A stretch of 64,000 nucleotides of DNA from assembly GCA_002398365.1 (NCBI GenBank), contig DGYK01000031.1:25301-89300 (forward strand). Reading direction: 5' to 3'. Position numbers and translations under genes: made by a program. How positions within the stretch are numbered: the first letter of the stretch is position 1; every line of letters starts with the position of its first letter. Shown here in pieces: positions 25,847-36,096 of this stretch. Origin of the DNA: Flammeovirgaceae bacterium UBA5008. Its GTDB lineage: Bacteria; Bacteroidota; Bacteroidia; Cytophagales; Cyclobacteriaceae. A model generated the notes under the pieces. That model was given only the letters and a program-made list of their open reading frames with translations. It was not told where the DNA came from and ran no database searches.

Positions 25847-28800
25847 ATGCTAAAATTTTACACATTCAGAAAGCGCAGTCTTCAGTATTTAGGGCTGGCT
25901 TTGGTGTTTGCCTTTTCTGCCGCTATGGCACAAGGGCAGTCGGTGACCATTACAGGTAAAGTAACAGACAGCGAAACTCAGCAGGGACTACCAGGCGCAT
26001 CCGTATTGGTAGTAGGAACGACTACTGGAACTGTAACCGATGTGAATGGTGACTTTTCGATGACGGTTGACCAAGCAGGCCCGATAAAACTTGCAGTAAG
26101 TTTTGTTGGTTATGCATCTGCCACCATTGATGTGAATACATCCAATGGTTCAACAGCACCACTCTCTATTTCTTTGAAGCCCGATTTTCAGTCTTTGGAT
26201 GAAGTGGTAGTAACGGGTTCTACATTGAAACAAGCGAAGCGTGAGTTGGGGAATACAATTTCAACAGTGAATGCCTCAACATTAGAAAAAGCAGGTAGCA
26301 GCGATTTGTTTAGCTCGCTTCAGGGGAAAGTACCAGGCGCCCAAATAACACAAAACTCTGGAGACCCTGCCGGTGGAATGACAATCCGATTGAGAGGTGT
26401 GAAGTCACTTTCTGGTCCATCAGATCCCTTGTATGTAATTGATGGTGTTATTGTAAGTAACTCCACAGCAAACGTTTCTCAAACTGCGCTTACTAATCAG
26501 GCGGGTGAAGCAACATTGGGTAATAATAGAATGACCGATATCAATCCTGCAGATATAGAATCTATCAATGTCATTAGTGGAGCTGCAGCGGCAGCTCAAT
26601 ATGGTTCACGAGCATCGAATGGTGTTGTTTTGATTACAACTAAAAAGGGAAAGCAAGGTGCTCCTCGTATTTCTTTCACCACGAGTGTAACCATGAATGA
26701 GCTGCGAAAGAAAGTGCCGATTTCTACCTATGGTAAACAATTTGGTTTTTCATCTTTACGCTTGCATCCTATTGCCGCGTTGTCGAATACACAGTTGGCT
26801 ACGTATGTACCACAGCCCGGAGAGACGTTTACTGCCGTAACACGAGATGGAGTAGTAAGTAATTTAAGAACTAATTTAGTGGATGTTACTCGCTATGATT
26901 ATCAGGATCAAATTTTTCAAAAAGGTTACGGAACGGATAACAACTTATCCATCAATGGTGGAAATGACAAGACACAATATTTTACTTCACTTTCGTATAC
27001 TAAGAATGAGGGTATAATCAAGGGTACAGATTTTACGCGTTACAGTTTGCGCGCCAGAATTGAGCAACGGTTGGCGGATTGGGCCAAGTTAAGTGTCGGA
27101 CTTTCTTATGCCAATTCATTTTCGAATGAAAAAGCAAATGGAAATGTGTTTTATAGCCCTATCAACTCCGTAAACATTACGAACAATATTTATAATATTA
27201 ATCAACGAGATGCGGCAGGAAAATTATTGGCAGTAGAGCCTACCCGTGTGAACCCTCTTTCAACAATAGAGGATATGAATTTTACCCAGTCCATTAACAG
27301 AACCATTAATGATCTGCAATTGAATCTGACACCAATAAAAGGTTTGGGGATCGATTGGATAGTAGGTGTGGATACATATACTCAAAATGGTCGAAGCTTA
27401 ATTAAACCGTATCCGTATCAGGCAACAGCCGGCTTACCATTAGAGCGTTATCCTACTGGTTATGCGGCCAATGCCAGTAACTCCGTGTTATTGTTTAATA
27501 CAGATTTAAACGTTTCTTATGAGCGACAATTAACGAAAGATATTAAACTAAATGCGATTGCTGGAGCAAGCTATCAATACCAACGAGTAGAATTACAGCG
27601 AGCCAGTGGTGAGGGTTTGGCCCCCTTTATTGAAACCGTAAGTGGTGCTACCAGCACTACAGTAACAGCAAGTTACGGTCTTCCGCAATACAGCCTTAAT
27701 GGATATTTTGTACAAGCTACATTGGGTTATAGAAACTATGCGTTTTTAACGGGAGCGATTCGGAGAGATCAATCTTCTATTTTCTCAGAAAGTCAGCGAA
27801 CACAAACCTATCCTAAAATCAGCGGTAGTTTAGTGGTATCCGATATGGAATTCTGGAAAAGTGGGTTAACTAACAACATCGTTAGTTCAGTAAAAATCAG
27901 ATCTTCTTGGGGTCAGGCAGGAAATTTAGTTGGATTAGATCCATTTGCCAGACTCTGGCAATTTCAACCGGTGGGTTTCTTAGGAAGGAACACGATTGTT
28001 CCGAGTTCACAATTGGCAAATCCAAATGTAAAACCAGAACGAATGACAGAGTTTGAATTTGGTACGGATTTAGCGTTTTGGAGCAACCGGATAAATCTCG
28101 GAGCTACGTTCTACAATCAAAATATTACTGATTTAGTAGTTAGCCGTGGTTTGGCATCATCCGAAGGCGGATTGAACATCGTGAACAATGTTGGAACGAT
28201 GGAAAATAATGGTTTTGAAATATCATTGAATATCAACCCAATCAAAACAGAGAATTTATCATGGGATTTGACTTTTATATACAATCAGAATAGAAATAAA
28301 GTTACGAAATTAGGAAGCCCAACCATTTCGATTTCAAATTCAGCAGGTGCTCCGGTGTTCTTAATTGAAGGCGCTCCGGCTAGCGTTTTCTATGGAACTA
28401 CTATTGCAAAGGATTCGAAAGGAAATCCGGTGCTTACGCCCCAAGGATTTTTGCAATCAGAACGAGGCACTCAAAACTCGGCTACACCACTCACTTATGT
28501 TCCCGTAAGAGATGGAAGCGGGCAACCTGTTATTGCCGGCACCTCAAGTGTTCGCACCATTATAGGAAACCCAAACCCGGATTGGACTGGATCAATTGCG
28601 AGCAATCTGACATACAAAAATCTGAGTTTTAACTTCTTGTTGGATTTTGTTCAGGGTGTAAGTGTATTTAATGCCGACAAAAGAACCAGAGAGAATGTTG
28701 GTATAGGACCCATCGCTGAGAAAGAAATGAAAGGAGAGATTGTCCGCGGCTATATCTTTGCGATTGGCCCTATTGAAGAATGGCGCGTAGATAATGGTGC

Positions 28801-29032
28801 GTATGTTAAGTTACGTGAAATTGGATTATCGTATAACTTGAAGAGCCCGTTAAAAGGGATCAATAATATTAATATCGGGTTTGCCGGCCGAAACCTCATT
28901 TCGTGGGATAGCTATAATGGCTACGATCCGGAAACAAACGCGGGCGGGAATAGCGACCGGATTAGAGGCGTAGATTTCGGTAACGTGCCTATTCCACGGT
29001 CATACAAAATGCAGTTAACATTTACTTTTTAA
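25847..29032 (+). CDS. SusC/RagA-family TonB-dependent outer membrane transporter
   Basis: 1061 aa. Signal peptide, then a CarboxypepD_reg-like domain (about residues 32-115: VTITGKVTDSETQQGLPGASVLVVGTTTGTVTDVNGDFSM). Next are the SusC box and plug (LDEVVVTGS, LQGKVPGAQI, LRGVKSLSGPSDPLYVIDGVIV, NPADIESINVISGAAAAAQYGSRASNGVVLITTKKGK) and a 22-strand-type barrel ending in a terminal aromatic (KMQLTFTF). It imports glycans or peptides with its SusD lipoprotein partner, which starts 18 bases downstream. No glycoside hydrolase or other PUL gene is near, so the substrate is unknown. Confidence 0.96.
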   Translation: MLKFYTFRKRSLQYLGLALVFAFSAAMAQGQSVTITGKVTDSETQQGLPGASVLVVGTTTGTVTDVNGDFSMTVDQAGPIKLAVSFVGYASATIDVNTSNGSTAPLSISLKPDFQSLDEVVVTGSTLKQAKRELGNTISTVNASTLEKAGSSDLFSSLQGKVPGAQITQNSGDPAGGMTIRLRGVKSLSGPSDPLYVIDGVIVSNSTANVSQTALTNQAGEATLGNNRMTDINPADIESINVISGAAAAAQYGSRASNGVVLITTKKGKQGAPRISFTTSVTMNELRKKVPISTYGKQFGFSSLRLHPIAALSNTQLATYVPQPGETFTAVTRDGVVSNLRTNLVDVTRYDYQDQIFQKGYGTDNNLSINGGNDKTQYFTSLSYTKNEGIIKGTDFTRYSLRARIEQRLADWAKLSVGLSYANSFSNEKANGNVFYSPINSVNITNNIYNINQRDAAGKLLAVEPTRVNPLSTIEDMNFTQSINRTINDLQLNLTPIKGLGIDWIVGVDTYTQNGRSLIKPYPYQATAGLPLERYPTGYAANASNSVLLFNTDLNVSYERQLTKDIKLNAIAGASYQYQRVELQRASGEGLAPFIETVSGATSTTVTASYGLPQYSLNGYFVQATLGYRNYAFLTGAIRRDQSSIFSESQRTQTYPKISGSLVVSDMEFWKSGLTNNIVSSVKIRSSWGQAGNLVGLDPFARLWQFQPVGFLGRNTIVPSSQLANPNVKPERMTEFEFGTDLAFWSNRINLGATFYNQNITDLVVSRGLASSEGGLNIVNNVGTMENNGFEISLNINPIKTENLSWDLTFIYNQNRNKVTKLGSPTISISNSAGAPVFLIEGAPASVFYGTTIAKDSKGNPVLTPQGFLQSERGTQNSATPLTYVPVRDGSGQPVIAGTSSVRTIIGNPNPDWTGSIASNLTYKNLSFNFLLDFVQGVSVFNADKRTRENVGIGPIAEKEMKGEIVRGYIFAIGPIEEWRVDNGAYVKLREIGLSYNLKSPLKGINNINIGFAGRNLISWDSYNGYDPETNAGGNSDRIRGVDFGNVPIPRSYKMQLTFTF

Positions 29033-29050
29033 AGCACAATCTATAAAGCT

Positions 29051-30346
29051 ATGAAAAAGATATTTTCACTATTCTTTATTACCTCGGTTCTGATCCTCTC
29101 TTCTTGTAATCAAGAGTATCTAAATCCGAGTGCTGCCAGTCAAACCCAAGTGGTTAACGATGTAACAGGTTTGATTACACTAGCCAATGGTCTTCAATAT
29201 AAATATTCCATCGGCCGGGTTTCTCCCAATTATACACTGCCAACTACTGGTGGACTATTATCAAAAGAGCTGATAGTATTAAATGCCGGTAATACGGATG
29301 AACAAAATTTAATGCAAGGAGGCGGAAGTGTCATAGGTAATAATGGTGTGATTTCGAATCTATGGAATCAATGTAACTTGGTGAAATCAAATGCAGATTT
29401 GATTCTCAATAATTTGAATATTGTTACCGATCAGGGAACGAAAGGAGCACTGCAGGCACATGCTGCTATTTTCAAAGCAATGGCGCTTGGCAACCTGGCG
29501 ATGTTTTGGGAAAAAGCCCCAATCAAAACACAAACAGCAGCTCCTTTTGTAACAAGAGTGGAGGTGCTCAATGAGGCTATTGCAATTTTAGAGGCAGCCT
29601 CTGTTGAATTAGCAAAAGCTCCTATCTCCGCTGCATTCACTTCACGCATTGTAAGCGGGATTGATTATGCAAATACGATCAATGCGCTTATTGCTCGTTA
29701 TGCTTTAATGGCTGGTAATAATGATAAGGCATTAGCTGCCGCTAACCTTGTTAACTTGGCGGTAAGCGTTAAATCTAAGTTTACACACGATGACCTGACC
29801 CGCAATGCTTTGTTTGAAACCAGTTTTTCAAATCGAAATGTGTGTGAGCCACTCGATAATAAGTTTAGCCTTCCGGTTGCATTACAGACCCCTACTAACG
29901 ATGGGCGCATCGCTTTCTTCATTAATCCTACCGGTGGAACCGGCACTGTCAATTTAGCGAAAGCTAGTTTTTTCACAGCCAATAATAGCGACTTGCCAAT
30001 TTATCGAGGAGGTGAAATTACTTTGATCAAGGCGGAAGCGTACGCCCGTAAAGACGATTTAACAAACGCTACCATTGAGCTTAATAAAATTTTGCAAAAG
30101 CTTCCAGCGGGAGATGCGTGGGGCATTGGCGCTAACCAGCCTGCCTATAGTGGACCTAATACCAAGGCGGATATCCTCACGGAAATCTACAAACAACGTT
30201 GCATTGAGCTATACCTTACGGGTATGCGTTTGGAAGATAGTAGAAGATTTGGAAGACCCGCCAGTGAACGCGGCCGTGATTTTCTTCCTTATCCTTTTTC
30301 AGAAAGAGACAACAACCCCAATACTCCGGCAGATCCGGCTAGCTAA
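29051..30346 (+). CDS. SusD/RagB-family lipoprotein
   Basis: 431 aa, shorter than many SusD proteins. Lipobox LILSSC with lipidated C19. A helical TPR-like scaffold follows. The C-terminal SusD hallmark is EITLIKAEAYARKDDLTNATIELNKIL, then EIYKQRCIELYLTGMRLEDSRRFGR and a final LPYPFSERDNNPNTP, which are typical SusD/RagB signatures. It caps the SusC channel and binds substrate at the cell surface. A strong terminator follows. Confidence 0.94.
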   Translation: MKKIFSLFFITSVLILSSCNQEYLNPSAASQTQVVNDVTGLITLANGLQYKYSIGRVSPNYTLPTTGGLLSKELIVLNAGNTDEQNLMQGGGSVIGNNGVISNLWNQCNLVKSNADLILNNLNIVTDQGTKGALQAHAAIFKAMALGNLAMFWEKAPIKTQTAAPFVTRVEVLNEAIAILEAASVELAKAPISAAFTSRIVSGIDYANTINALIARYALMAGNNDKALAAANLVNLAVSVKSKFTHDDLTRNALFETSFSNRNVCEPLDNKFSLPVALQTPTNDGRIAFFINPTGGTGTVNLAKASFFTANNSDLPIYRGGEITLIKAEAYARKDDLTNATIELNKILQKLPAGDAWGIGANQPAYSGPNTKADILTEIYKQRCIELYLTGMRLEDSRRFGRPASERGRDFLPYPFSERDNNPNTPADPAS

Positions 30347-30369
30347 CTTTCATTTCTTAATTTGATTTT

Positions 30370-30400
30370 AAGAGGCATCGAAATGGTGCCTCTTTTTTTT
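30370..30400 (+). terminator. Rho-independent terminator of susCD
   Basis: AAGAGGCA (30370-30377) pairs with TGCCTCTT (30387-30394) around a 9-base loop, followed by a run of T. It isolates susCD from the next locus. Confidence 0.85.
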
Positions 30401-30497
30401 CCGCCTCAATTTTTCAAACCATTAACATTACCGTGATGTTTCATCAAGTCATTAAAGACTTATTTTCCGCTGGTATAAATCTTATTTAATTTTTCGT

Positions 30498-30505
30498 TAT
30501 ATTTG
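30498..30505 (+). promoter_or_regulatory. -7 box leading the giant-protein locus
   Basis: TATATTTG fits TAnnTTTG and ends 19 bases before the ATG at 30525. No other such clear box was noticed before the large genes that follow, so it may serve several of them. Confidence 0.4.
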
Positions 30506-30524
30506 ATGAGCATAGGTATTTTTT

Positions 30525-31439
30525 ATGTTCAGATTTTTAACGATTACCTCTTTTTTGGTTTACGGTTTAAATGGTTTTGCTCAGCAATCGAAATTAGATA
30601 ACTACTTCAATCAAGTTCGTGCCGGAAAGTATCCTTCTATACCCACCGATATTTCCAAAACAAAAAATGAGTCTAATACATTAAGAGAGTTAAACAATTA
30701 TATTAAAGACTCTATTACGGTGGTCAGACAGCGTGCGGCATCATTAACCAGATATGTTGGTTCACAATCGAAGTCGAGTTCAATACGAATCAAAGCAGTG
30801 GACCAGTTAGTACTAGCCGTTAAAGATAAAGACAACGGCAACGTAGGTGCTGCACTTTTGTACCTTACTGAATTTAAGAGAAATGATTTTACTAAGGCTA
30901 ATCTGGATACGCTTTATGCAATATTTAAACGAAAGAGTGCTCACCTCAATACGCTTATTAAATTGATAGGCTATTTGGAAATTCAAGCATCAAAAAATGA
31001 TTTATACAACTTGTCGCAAGATCAAAGCTTGGGACGAAAGGATCGTTGGGCAGCTATGCTGGCCCTGGCGCGGATGAATGACGAGCAGGCCATAACCGAT
31101 GTGCTCATTCGAGTGAAACGCATGCCATTAACAGATGCAGTGGTGTATGAGATTTTTCCTGATTTGATTTTTACCCGTAGACCTGAGGCTATCGCATTAT
31201 TGGTAGAAGCCATCTATAATGATTCTAGAAATTGTGAATCCCCCAATTCCGATAGCGAAGAGCGTATCCCCTGCGCCTATCGCATCATGGAGATGCTTGC
31301 TCCAGTTATTGAGAATTATCCTTTAAAGCAAAATGTAAGCGGGGATATTGAGACCTCTGATTACACAGGAGCACTACAGCAAGTGAGAATTTGGTTTAAG
31401 AATAATAAGAACTACAAAATTTTGAGAGACGCTTATTAA
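30525..31439 (+). CDS. Exported HEAT-repeat-like protein
   Basis: 304 aa. Signal peptide (FRFLTITSFLVYGLNGFAQ), then helix pairs with HEAT-like spacing: RQRAASLTRYVGSQSKSSSIRIKAVDQLVLAVKD, GNVGAALLYLTEFKRNDF, KDRWAAMLALARMNDEQAITDVLIRV, RPEAIALLVEAIYND. No catalytic motif is visible. It is the first gene after the susCD terminator and precedes the 1537-aa giant by 42 bases, so it probably belongs to that locus as a scaffold or adaptor. I do not recognise a named family. Confidence 0.7.
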   Translation: MFRFLTITSFLVYGLNGFAQQSKLDNYFNQVRAGKYPSIPTDISKTKNESNTLRELNNYIKDSITVVRQRAASLTRYVGSQSKSSSIRIKAVDQLVLAVKDKDNGNVGAALLYLTEFKRNDFTKANLDTLYAIFKRKSAHLNTLIKLIGYLEIQASKNDLYNLSQDQSLGRKDRWAAMLALARMNDEQAITDVLIRVKRMPLTDAVVYEIFPDLIFTRRPEAIALLVEAIYNDSRNCESPNSDSEERIPCAYRIMEMLAPVIENYPLKQNVSGDIETSDYTGALQQVRIWFKNNKNYKILRDAY

Positions 31440-31481
31440 TATTAATAAATTAAATCGTCTTTCATTCGGAATACGAGTAAT

Positions 31482-34400
31482 ATGAAATGGCTCTATATCC
31501 TTATCGGGATTTTTTTTGTCAATGCTTCAGCATTAGGTCTTGACTTGCGCGATAGTTTAAATGTAAAAGCCCGCCTAGACTCCGTATTATCTTCGGGAAC
31601 TACTTCTTTAAATGCTATTCCTGATTTTTTGGAGGAAGGACTATTAACGGAAATCGACCAGAACGACTCAATACTTCAGAAAATAGAATTTGCAAGATCT
31701 ATTCTCGAGCAAGTAAGGAAAGCCCAAAATTTCATTAAGACCATTGATGCCAATTCTAAATTTAGCCTTCCGGTAGGAATCAGTAAAACTATTGCAGGTA
31801 TCAATTATGATCTCGCCATATATGCTGTCAGACTAAAACCACTTTATGCTGAGTTGGACGTAGTGATGCAAATAGAGATTCCTCAAAACGGAAAAGAACT
31901 TACTTTCATGGCGAGAGGAATCAAGTTATCTAACAAAGGTGGTATAGTGGGGGATGCTACACTACAACTAGTAGGAGACTATGGAATCAATTTTAGTGGA
32001 GACAAAATTCAGTTAATTATTAAAGGAGGATCGAAGGAGCAACTGGGTGGTACTTATGCGAAAATAGATTGCGATGGATTCAAGGAGATAGGTTTAGATG
32101 CCAATATCGTTTTTTCGCGTGATCTGTTGCTTCCGGAAAATTTAAATGGCACGGTGCAGCCCGAAGGACGCGTGACAACTTCGTTTCAATCAATCATCAG
32201 CAATTGGAATGATTTATTAGTCCAGGTAAGCTTACCTAATTTTCAGGTAAAGGGGCTTACGGGTTTTGGATTTACAGTAGAGCAGGCAGTTTTTGACTTT
32301 AGCGATTTGCGCAATTCACCGGCAGTCGTTTTCCCAAAGGGATACACGACCACTCAAATGTTGCCGGATAACCAAAATTTATGGCGGGGATTTTATGTGC
32401 GACAGCTCTCCGTCAGATTGCCACAACAATTTAAAACGAAAGACAACAATCGTACTTCGCTTTCAGCTTACGATATGATCATCGATCAACAAGGTGTATC
32501 GGGCTTGTTTGAAGGAAAAAAATTGATAGCGCTTGATCAAGGTGATATGAGTGGCTGGGCGTTTTCGCTAGACTCATTGGGAATAGAATTACAAGCCAAT
32601 CAACTGGTGCAAGCTGCATTTAGCGGTGGAATTGTTATTCCAATTTCAGGAGAGCAAAAATCATTCGACTACAAGGCAATCATCAATGGTGATGATAACT
32701 ACCTATTCAACGTAGTGGCAAAGAGTGACATGAGTTTTCCGATGTTTCAAGCTGCTAAAGTGGATATCTATCGTGGATCATCACTCGAAGTTCGTGTGTT
32801 GAACGGTGCTTTTTTGCCAAAAGCGAATTTGCACGGACGCATGAATGTGAAGGCCAAGCTTAGCGATGGGGGACAAGGCTTGGAATTAGCGGATATTCGA
32901 TTTGAAAATTTACGTATTCAATCGGTAAAGCCATATATACAGGTTGGTACTTTCTCTTTTGGATCAGAAGCCCTCCAACAAAAAATGGCGGGCTTTCCTG
33001 TTAGCATTAACAAGATTGGGTTACGCAACATTACGGACAAAGAACTTGGTCTTGATTTTAATTTAAAATTAAACCTCGTTGGTGAAAGCAATGGCGCTTT
33101 TGCAGCCGATGCAGGATTGACAATCGTAGGCAACATGGGTGCCGAATCAGGAATCCAAAATTGGAGATTTAAAAGTATCGATGTTAGGGATATTGCTGTT
33201 GATATAAACGGTGGAGCATTTAAGTTTAAAGGCCGTTTGGTATTCTATCGCAATGATAAGGCGTATGGCGATGGCTTTAATGGTATAATAGATGCTGACT
33301 TTGCTTCGATGGTGAAGGTGAAAGCATCCGCCATCTTCGGAAACGTAAAGGGCATGCGCTATTGGTATGCGGATGCGATGGCAGATTTTAAACCAGGTCT
33401 TCCTATTTTTCCGGGTGTGGCAATCAGTGGTTTTGGAGGAGGCGCCTACTTCGCTATGAAGATGGATAATTCAGGAGGCAGCGAATTAGGAAAGACAGCT
33501 TCCGGAATTGTTTACGTTCCGTCTGAAAATGCCGGATTGGGATTGAAAGCTTCTGTTGCGATAAGCTCATCGCCAACGGCTGAAGCATTTAATGCGGATG
33601 CTACTTTTGAAATTTCATTTTTCAAAGGTGGAGGTGTGAGATATATGGCCTTTATGGGAAATGCGTTCATTGCTACATCAGCCATGGATAATGTGCTGGG
33701 AAAGATTCAGGCATCAACTGCTAAAATGTTGGATGCAGTGAAGAAGCAAGAAGCACTGGCAGCCTCAGCCACTAAAGGATTATTAGGCTCAGGTCAAGCA
33801 GATAATGCTACAATTGAAAAAATACATGGCCCTATCGGATCGTCTGCCGGAAAGCGCGGAGCAATATCGGCTAGAGTATTCATTAGTTATGATTTTGAGA
33901 ATAGTGTGTTGCATGCAAACTTCAATGTAGGTATTGATGTGGCATCAGGTATCATTAAAGGCGGTGGTGAAACTGTGCTTCATTTCGCGCCAAGCGAATG
34001 GTATGTTTATATAGGCACACCAGATAATCGATTCAACCTAGGCTTTGGTATAGGATCGATTCGTGCACAAGCCGATGCTTATTTTATGGTGGGCACAAAA
34101 ATACTCGGCAGTCCACCTCCTCCCGAAGCGGTCTCGCGTATTTTGGGTGGTCGCGATTTCAACTACATGAAAGACTTGAATGAAATTGGCACAGGTGGTG
34201 GCTTTGCATTTGGTTCTTCATTTAGTTTCAATACAGGCAACCTTAACTTTTTAATTTTCTACGCACGCTTTGAAGCAGGAATAGGCTTTGATATCATGCT
34301 AAAGAATTATGGCGATGTGCGATGCGAAGGCAGCAGTGATCGAATTGGTGTGAATGGCTGGTATGCGAATGGACAAGTGTATGCATACTTTGAAGGCTCC

Positions 34401-36095
34401 GTTGGAATTCATGTAGATTTATTTTTAGTGAGCGGTGATTTTGAAATTTTAAGTATTGGCGCGGCCGCGATCTTACAAGCACAATTTCCAAATCCATTTT
34501 GGATGCAAGGCACGGTGGGAGGAAGATTCAGTATTTTAGGAGGACTTGTTTCCGGCAGTTGCAGTTTCCAAGTAACACTTGGCGACAAATGTAAACTGGT
34601 GCAGAAGCAGCAAAATGTGTTGAGCGGCATTCGTATTATATCTCAAGTAACGCCTTCGCAAGGTGAAAAAGAAGTAAATGTATTCAATGCTCCCCAAGCG
34701 GTATTTAACATGGCGGTAAACAAAGAATTTAATGTCAGCGATAAACAAATAGGAAAAACAGTTCAGCGCACCTTCCGGATCAAGCTAGAGCAGTTCAAAT
34801 TTACCAGCGAAGGAAAAGATATTGTCGGAGCCATGCAATGGAATGAAGCAAAGGATGTAGTCGCTTTTAATTCGATTGATGTCCTTCCTCCTAAAAAAGA
34901 AATTAAGGCAATTGTTGAAGTAAGTTTTGAGGAAAACAAAAATGGAGTTTGGACACAAGTTTTGTTTGAAGGGAAACGTGTAACCGAAAAATTGGAGACC
35001 ACATTCTCTACAGGTGCAGCCCCCGATTATATTCCTCATTCCAATATTGAGTATACATATCCTGTCATCGGGCAATTGAATTATTACAAAGACGAAACCC
35101 GCGAGGGATATATCAAATTAAAGCAGGGACAACCTTATTTATTTGAACCTGGCGCAGAGTGGAATCAAGTGGGCAGATTTACATCAACTTCGGGCAAAAA
35201 GTCTGACTTTGGATTTGCCTATAATGCAGGGATGATAACATTTTCAACACCATCTGATTTACAAACCAATCAAATATATGCATTTGAATTATTGAATGTG
35301 CCTAAGCAAGCATCCGGTACCATCGATCGAAATGTAACAGCCCAAAAAACAAATCTGACAGTAGCAGGTCAAAATACCAATACGGAGATCAAAACGAAGA
35401 AGGCAGAAGGCAACTTAACTGAATTAGAAGAGAAGGCAATTTTTACGGCTACGATTCGATCCAGTAAATACTCTACCCTTGCTCAGAAAATTTCAGCGCA
35501 TAAGTTGGCAACAACATTTAGGGAGTTGCGATTACTTTGGAGAGTTCATAACCTCAAAACCTCCATCGTATCTGACGAACCCTTTGATAAGATTGAGTTG
35601 TACGGCAATTCATTTACGCAAAATAAACCGCTTATTACATTTCAGGCCGATCTTTCGGATAACAGATACTATAATCAGGAATTGTATCCATTGATATACG
35701 AAGGTTATCCGCTGGGTGGTTTTATAACAATTACGAATCGAATACCAAATGAATTAGGACTTCCACCAACACGAGCATTGCGAATTGTACAAAGTCCAGA
35801 TAACCTTGAGATGAACGTAGCTGACCCTGGAAACTCTTTTGCTCCGACTGAGCAATACTACTGGTATGATTTGCCCTATTACATGTATTACGATTTTTTA
35901 GAAATTCAGAATAAAGTGGCAAATCACTATCTGACAAATACAGGAGTTGATTCAAGAATTGAAAAAATACTCTGGGGTCAGTTCCCTATTATGCTAAAGG
36001 GAGTTTATAAGGTCAATATTCAGTATACATTGCCTTCCAGATCAAACATTAATTCGACTAAGCAGATAATTTTAGATAATCCAATTGGAGACTGA
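31482..36095 (+). CDS. Giant beta-rich exported protein, unknown function
   Basis: 1537 aa that I cannot assign. Signal peptide at residues 1-20 (MKWLYILIGIFFVNASALG). Residues about 40-95 are helical. The long middle part (about 95-1060) is almost wholly short alternating strands rich in Gly/Phe, such as VAISGFGGGAYFAMKM, FFKGGGVRYMAFMGNAFIATSAM and FALSFN-like turns. It includes one short helical insert with many Ala/Lys (KIQASTAKMLDAVKKQEALAASATKG). The final 450 residues look like separate beta domains. It could be a very large outer membrane barrel or a beta-solenoid. The next gene starts one base after its stop. Confidence 0.8.
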   Translation: MKWLYILIGIFFVNASALGLDLRDSLNVKARLDSVLSSGTTSLNAIPDFLEEGLLTEIDQNDSILQKIEFARSILEQVRKAQNFIKTIDANSKFSLPVGISKTIAGINYDLAIYAVRLKPLYAELDVVMQIEIPQNGKELTFMARGIKLSNKGGIVGDATLQLVGDYGINFSGDKIQLIIKGGSKEQLGGTYAKIDCDGFKEIGLDANIVFSRDLLLPENLNGTVQPEGRVTTSFQSIISNWNDLLVQVSLPNFQVKGLTGFGFTVEQAVFDFSDLRNSPAVVFPKGYTTTQMLPDNQNLWRGFYVRQLSVRLPQQFKTKDNNRTSLSAYDMIIDQQGVSGLFEGKKLIALDQGDMSGWAFSLDSLGIELQANQLVQAAFSGGIVIPISGEQKSFDYKAIINGDDNYLFNVVAKSDMSFPMFQAAKVDIYRGSSLEVRVLNGAFLPKANLHGRMNVKAKLSDGGQGLELADIRFENLRIQSVKPYIQVGTFSFGSEALQQKMAGFPVSINKIGLRNITDKELGLDFNLKLNLVGESNGAFAADAGLTIVGNMGAESGIQNWRFKSIDVRDIAVDINGGAFKFKGRLVFYRNDKAYGDGFNGIIDADFASMVKVKASAIFGNVKGMRYWYADAMADFKPGLPIFPGVAISGFGGGAYFAMKMDNSGGSELGKTASGIVYVPSENAGLGLKASVAISSSPTAEAFNADATFEISFFKGGGVRYMAFMGNAFIATSAMDNVLGKIQASTAKMLDAVKKQEALAASATKGLLGSGQADNATIEKIHGPIGSSAGKRGAISARVFISYDFENSVLHANFNVGIDVASGIIKGGGETVLHFAPSEWYVYIGTPDNRFNLGFGIGSIRAQADAYFMVGTKILGSPPPPEAVSRILGGRDFNYMKDLNEIGTGGGFAFGSSFSFNTGNLNFLIFYARFEAGIGFDIMLKNYGDVRCEGSSDRIGVNGWYANGQVYAYFEGSVGIHVDLFLVSGDFEILSIGAAAILQAQFPNPFWMQGTVGGRFSILGGLVSGSCSFQVTLGDKCKLVQKQQNVLSGIRIISQVTPSQGEKEVNVFNAPQAVFNMAVNKEFNVSDKQIGKTVQRTFRIKLEQFKFTSEGKDIVGAMQWNEAKDVVAFNSIDVLPPKKEIKAIVEVSFEENKNGVWTQVLFEGKRVTEKLETTFSTGAAPDYIPHSNIEYTYPVIGQLNYYKDETREGYIKLKQGQPYLFEPGAEWNQVGRFTSTSGKKSDFGFAYNAGMITFSTPSDLQTNQIYAFELLNVPKQASGTIDRNVTAQKTNLTVAGQNTNTEIKTKKAEGNLTELEEKAIFTATIRSSKYSTLAQKISAHKLATTFRELRLLWRVHNLKTSIVSDEPFDKIELYGNSFTQNKPLITFQADLSDNRYYNQELYPLIYEGYPLGGFITITNRIPNELGLPPTRALRIVQSPDNLEMNVADPGNSFAPTEQYYWYDLPYYMYYDFLEIQNKVANHYLTNTGVDSRIEKILWGQFPIMLKGVYKVNIQYTLPSRSNINSTKQIILDNPIGD

Positions 36096-36096
36096 A

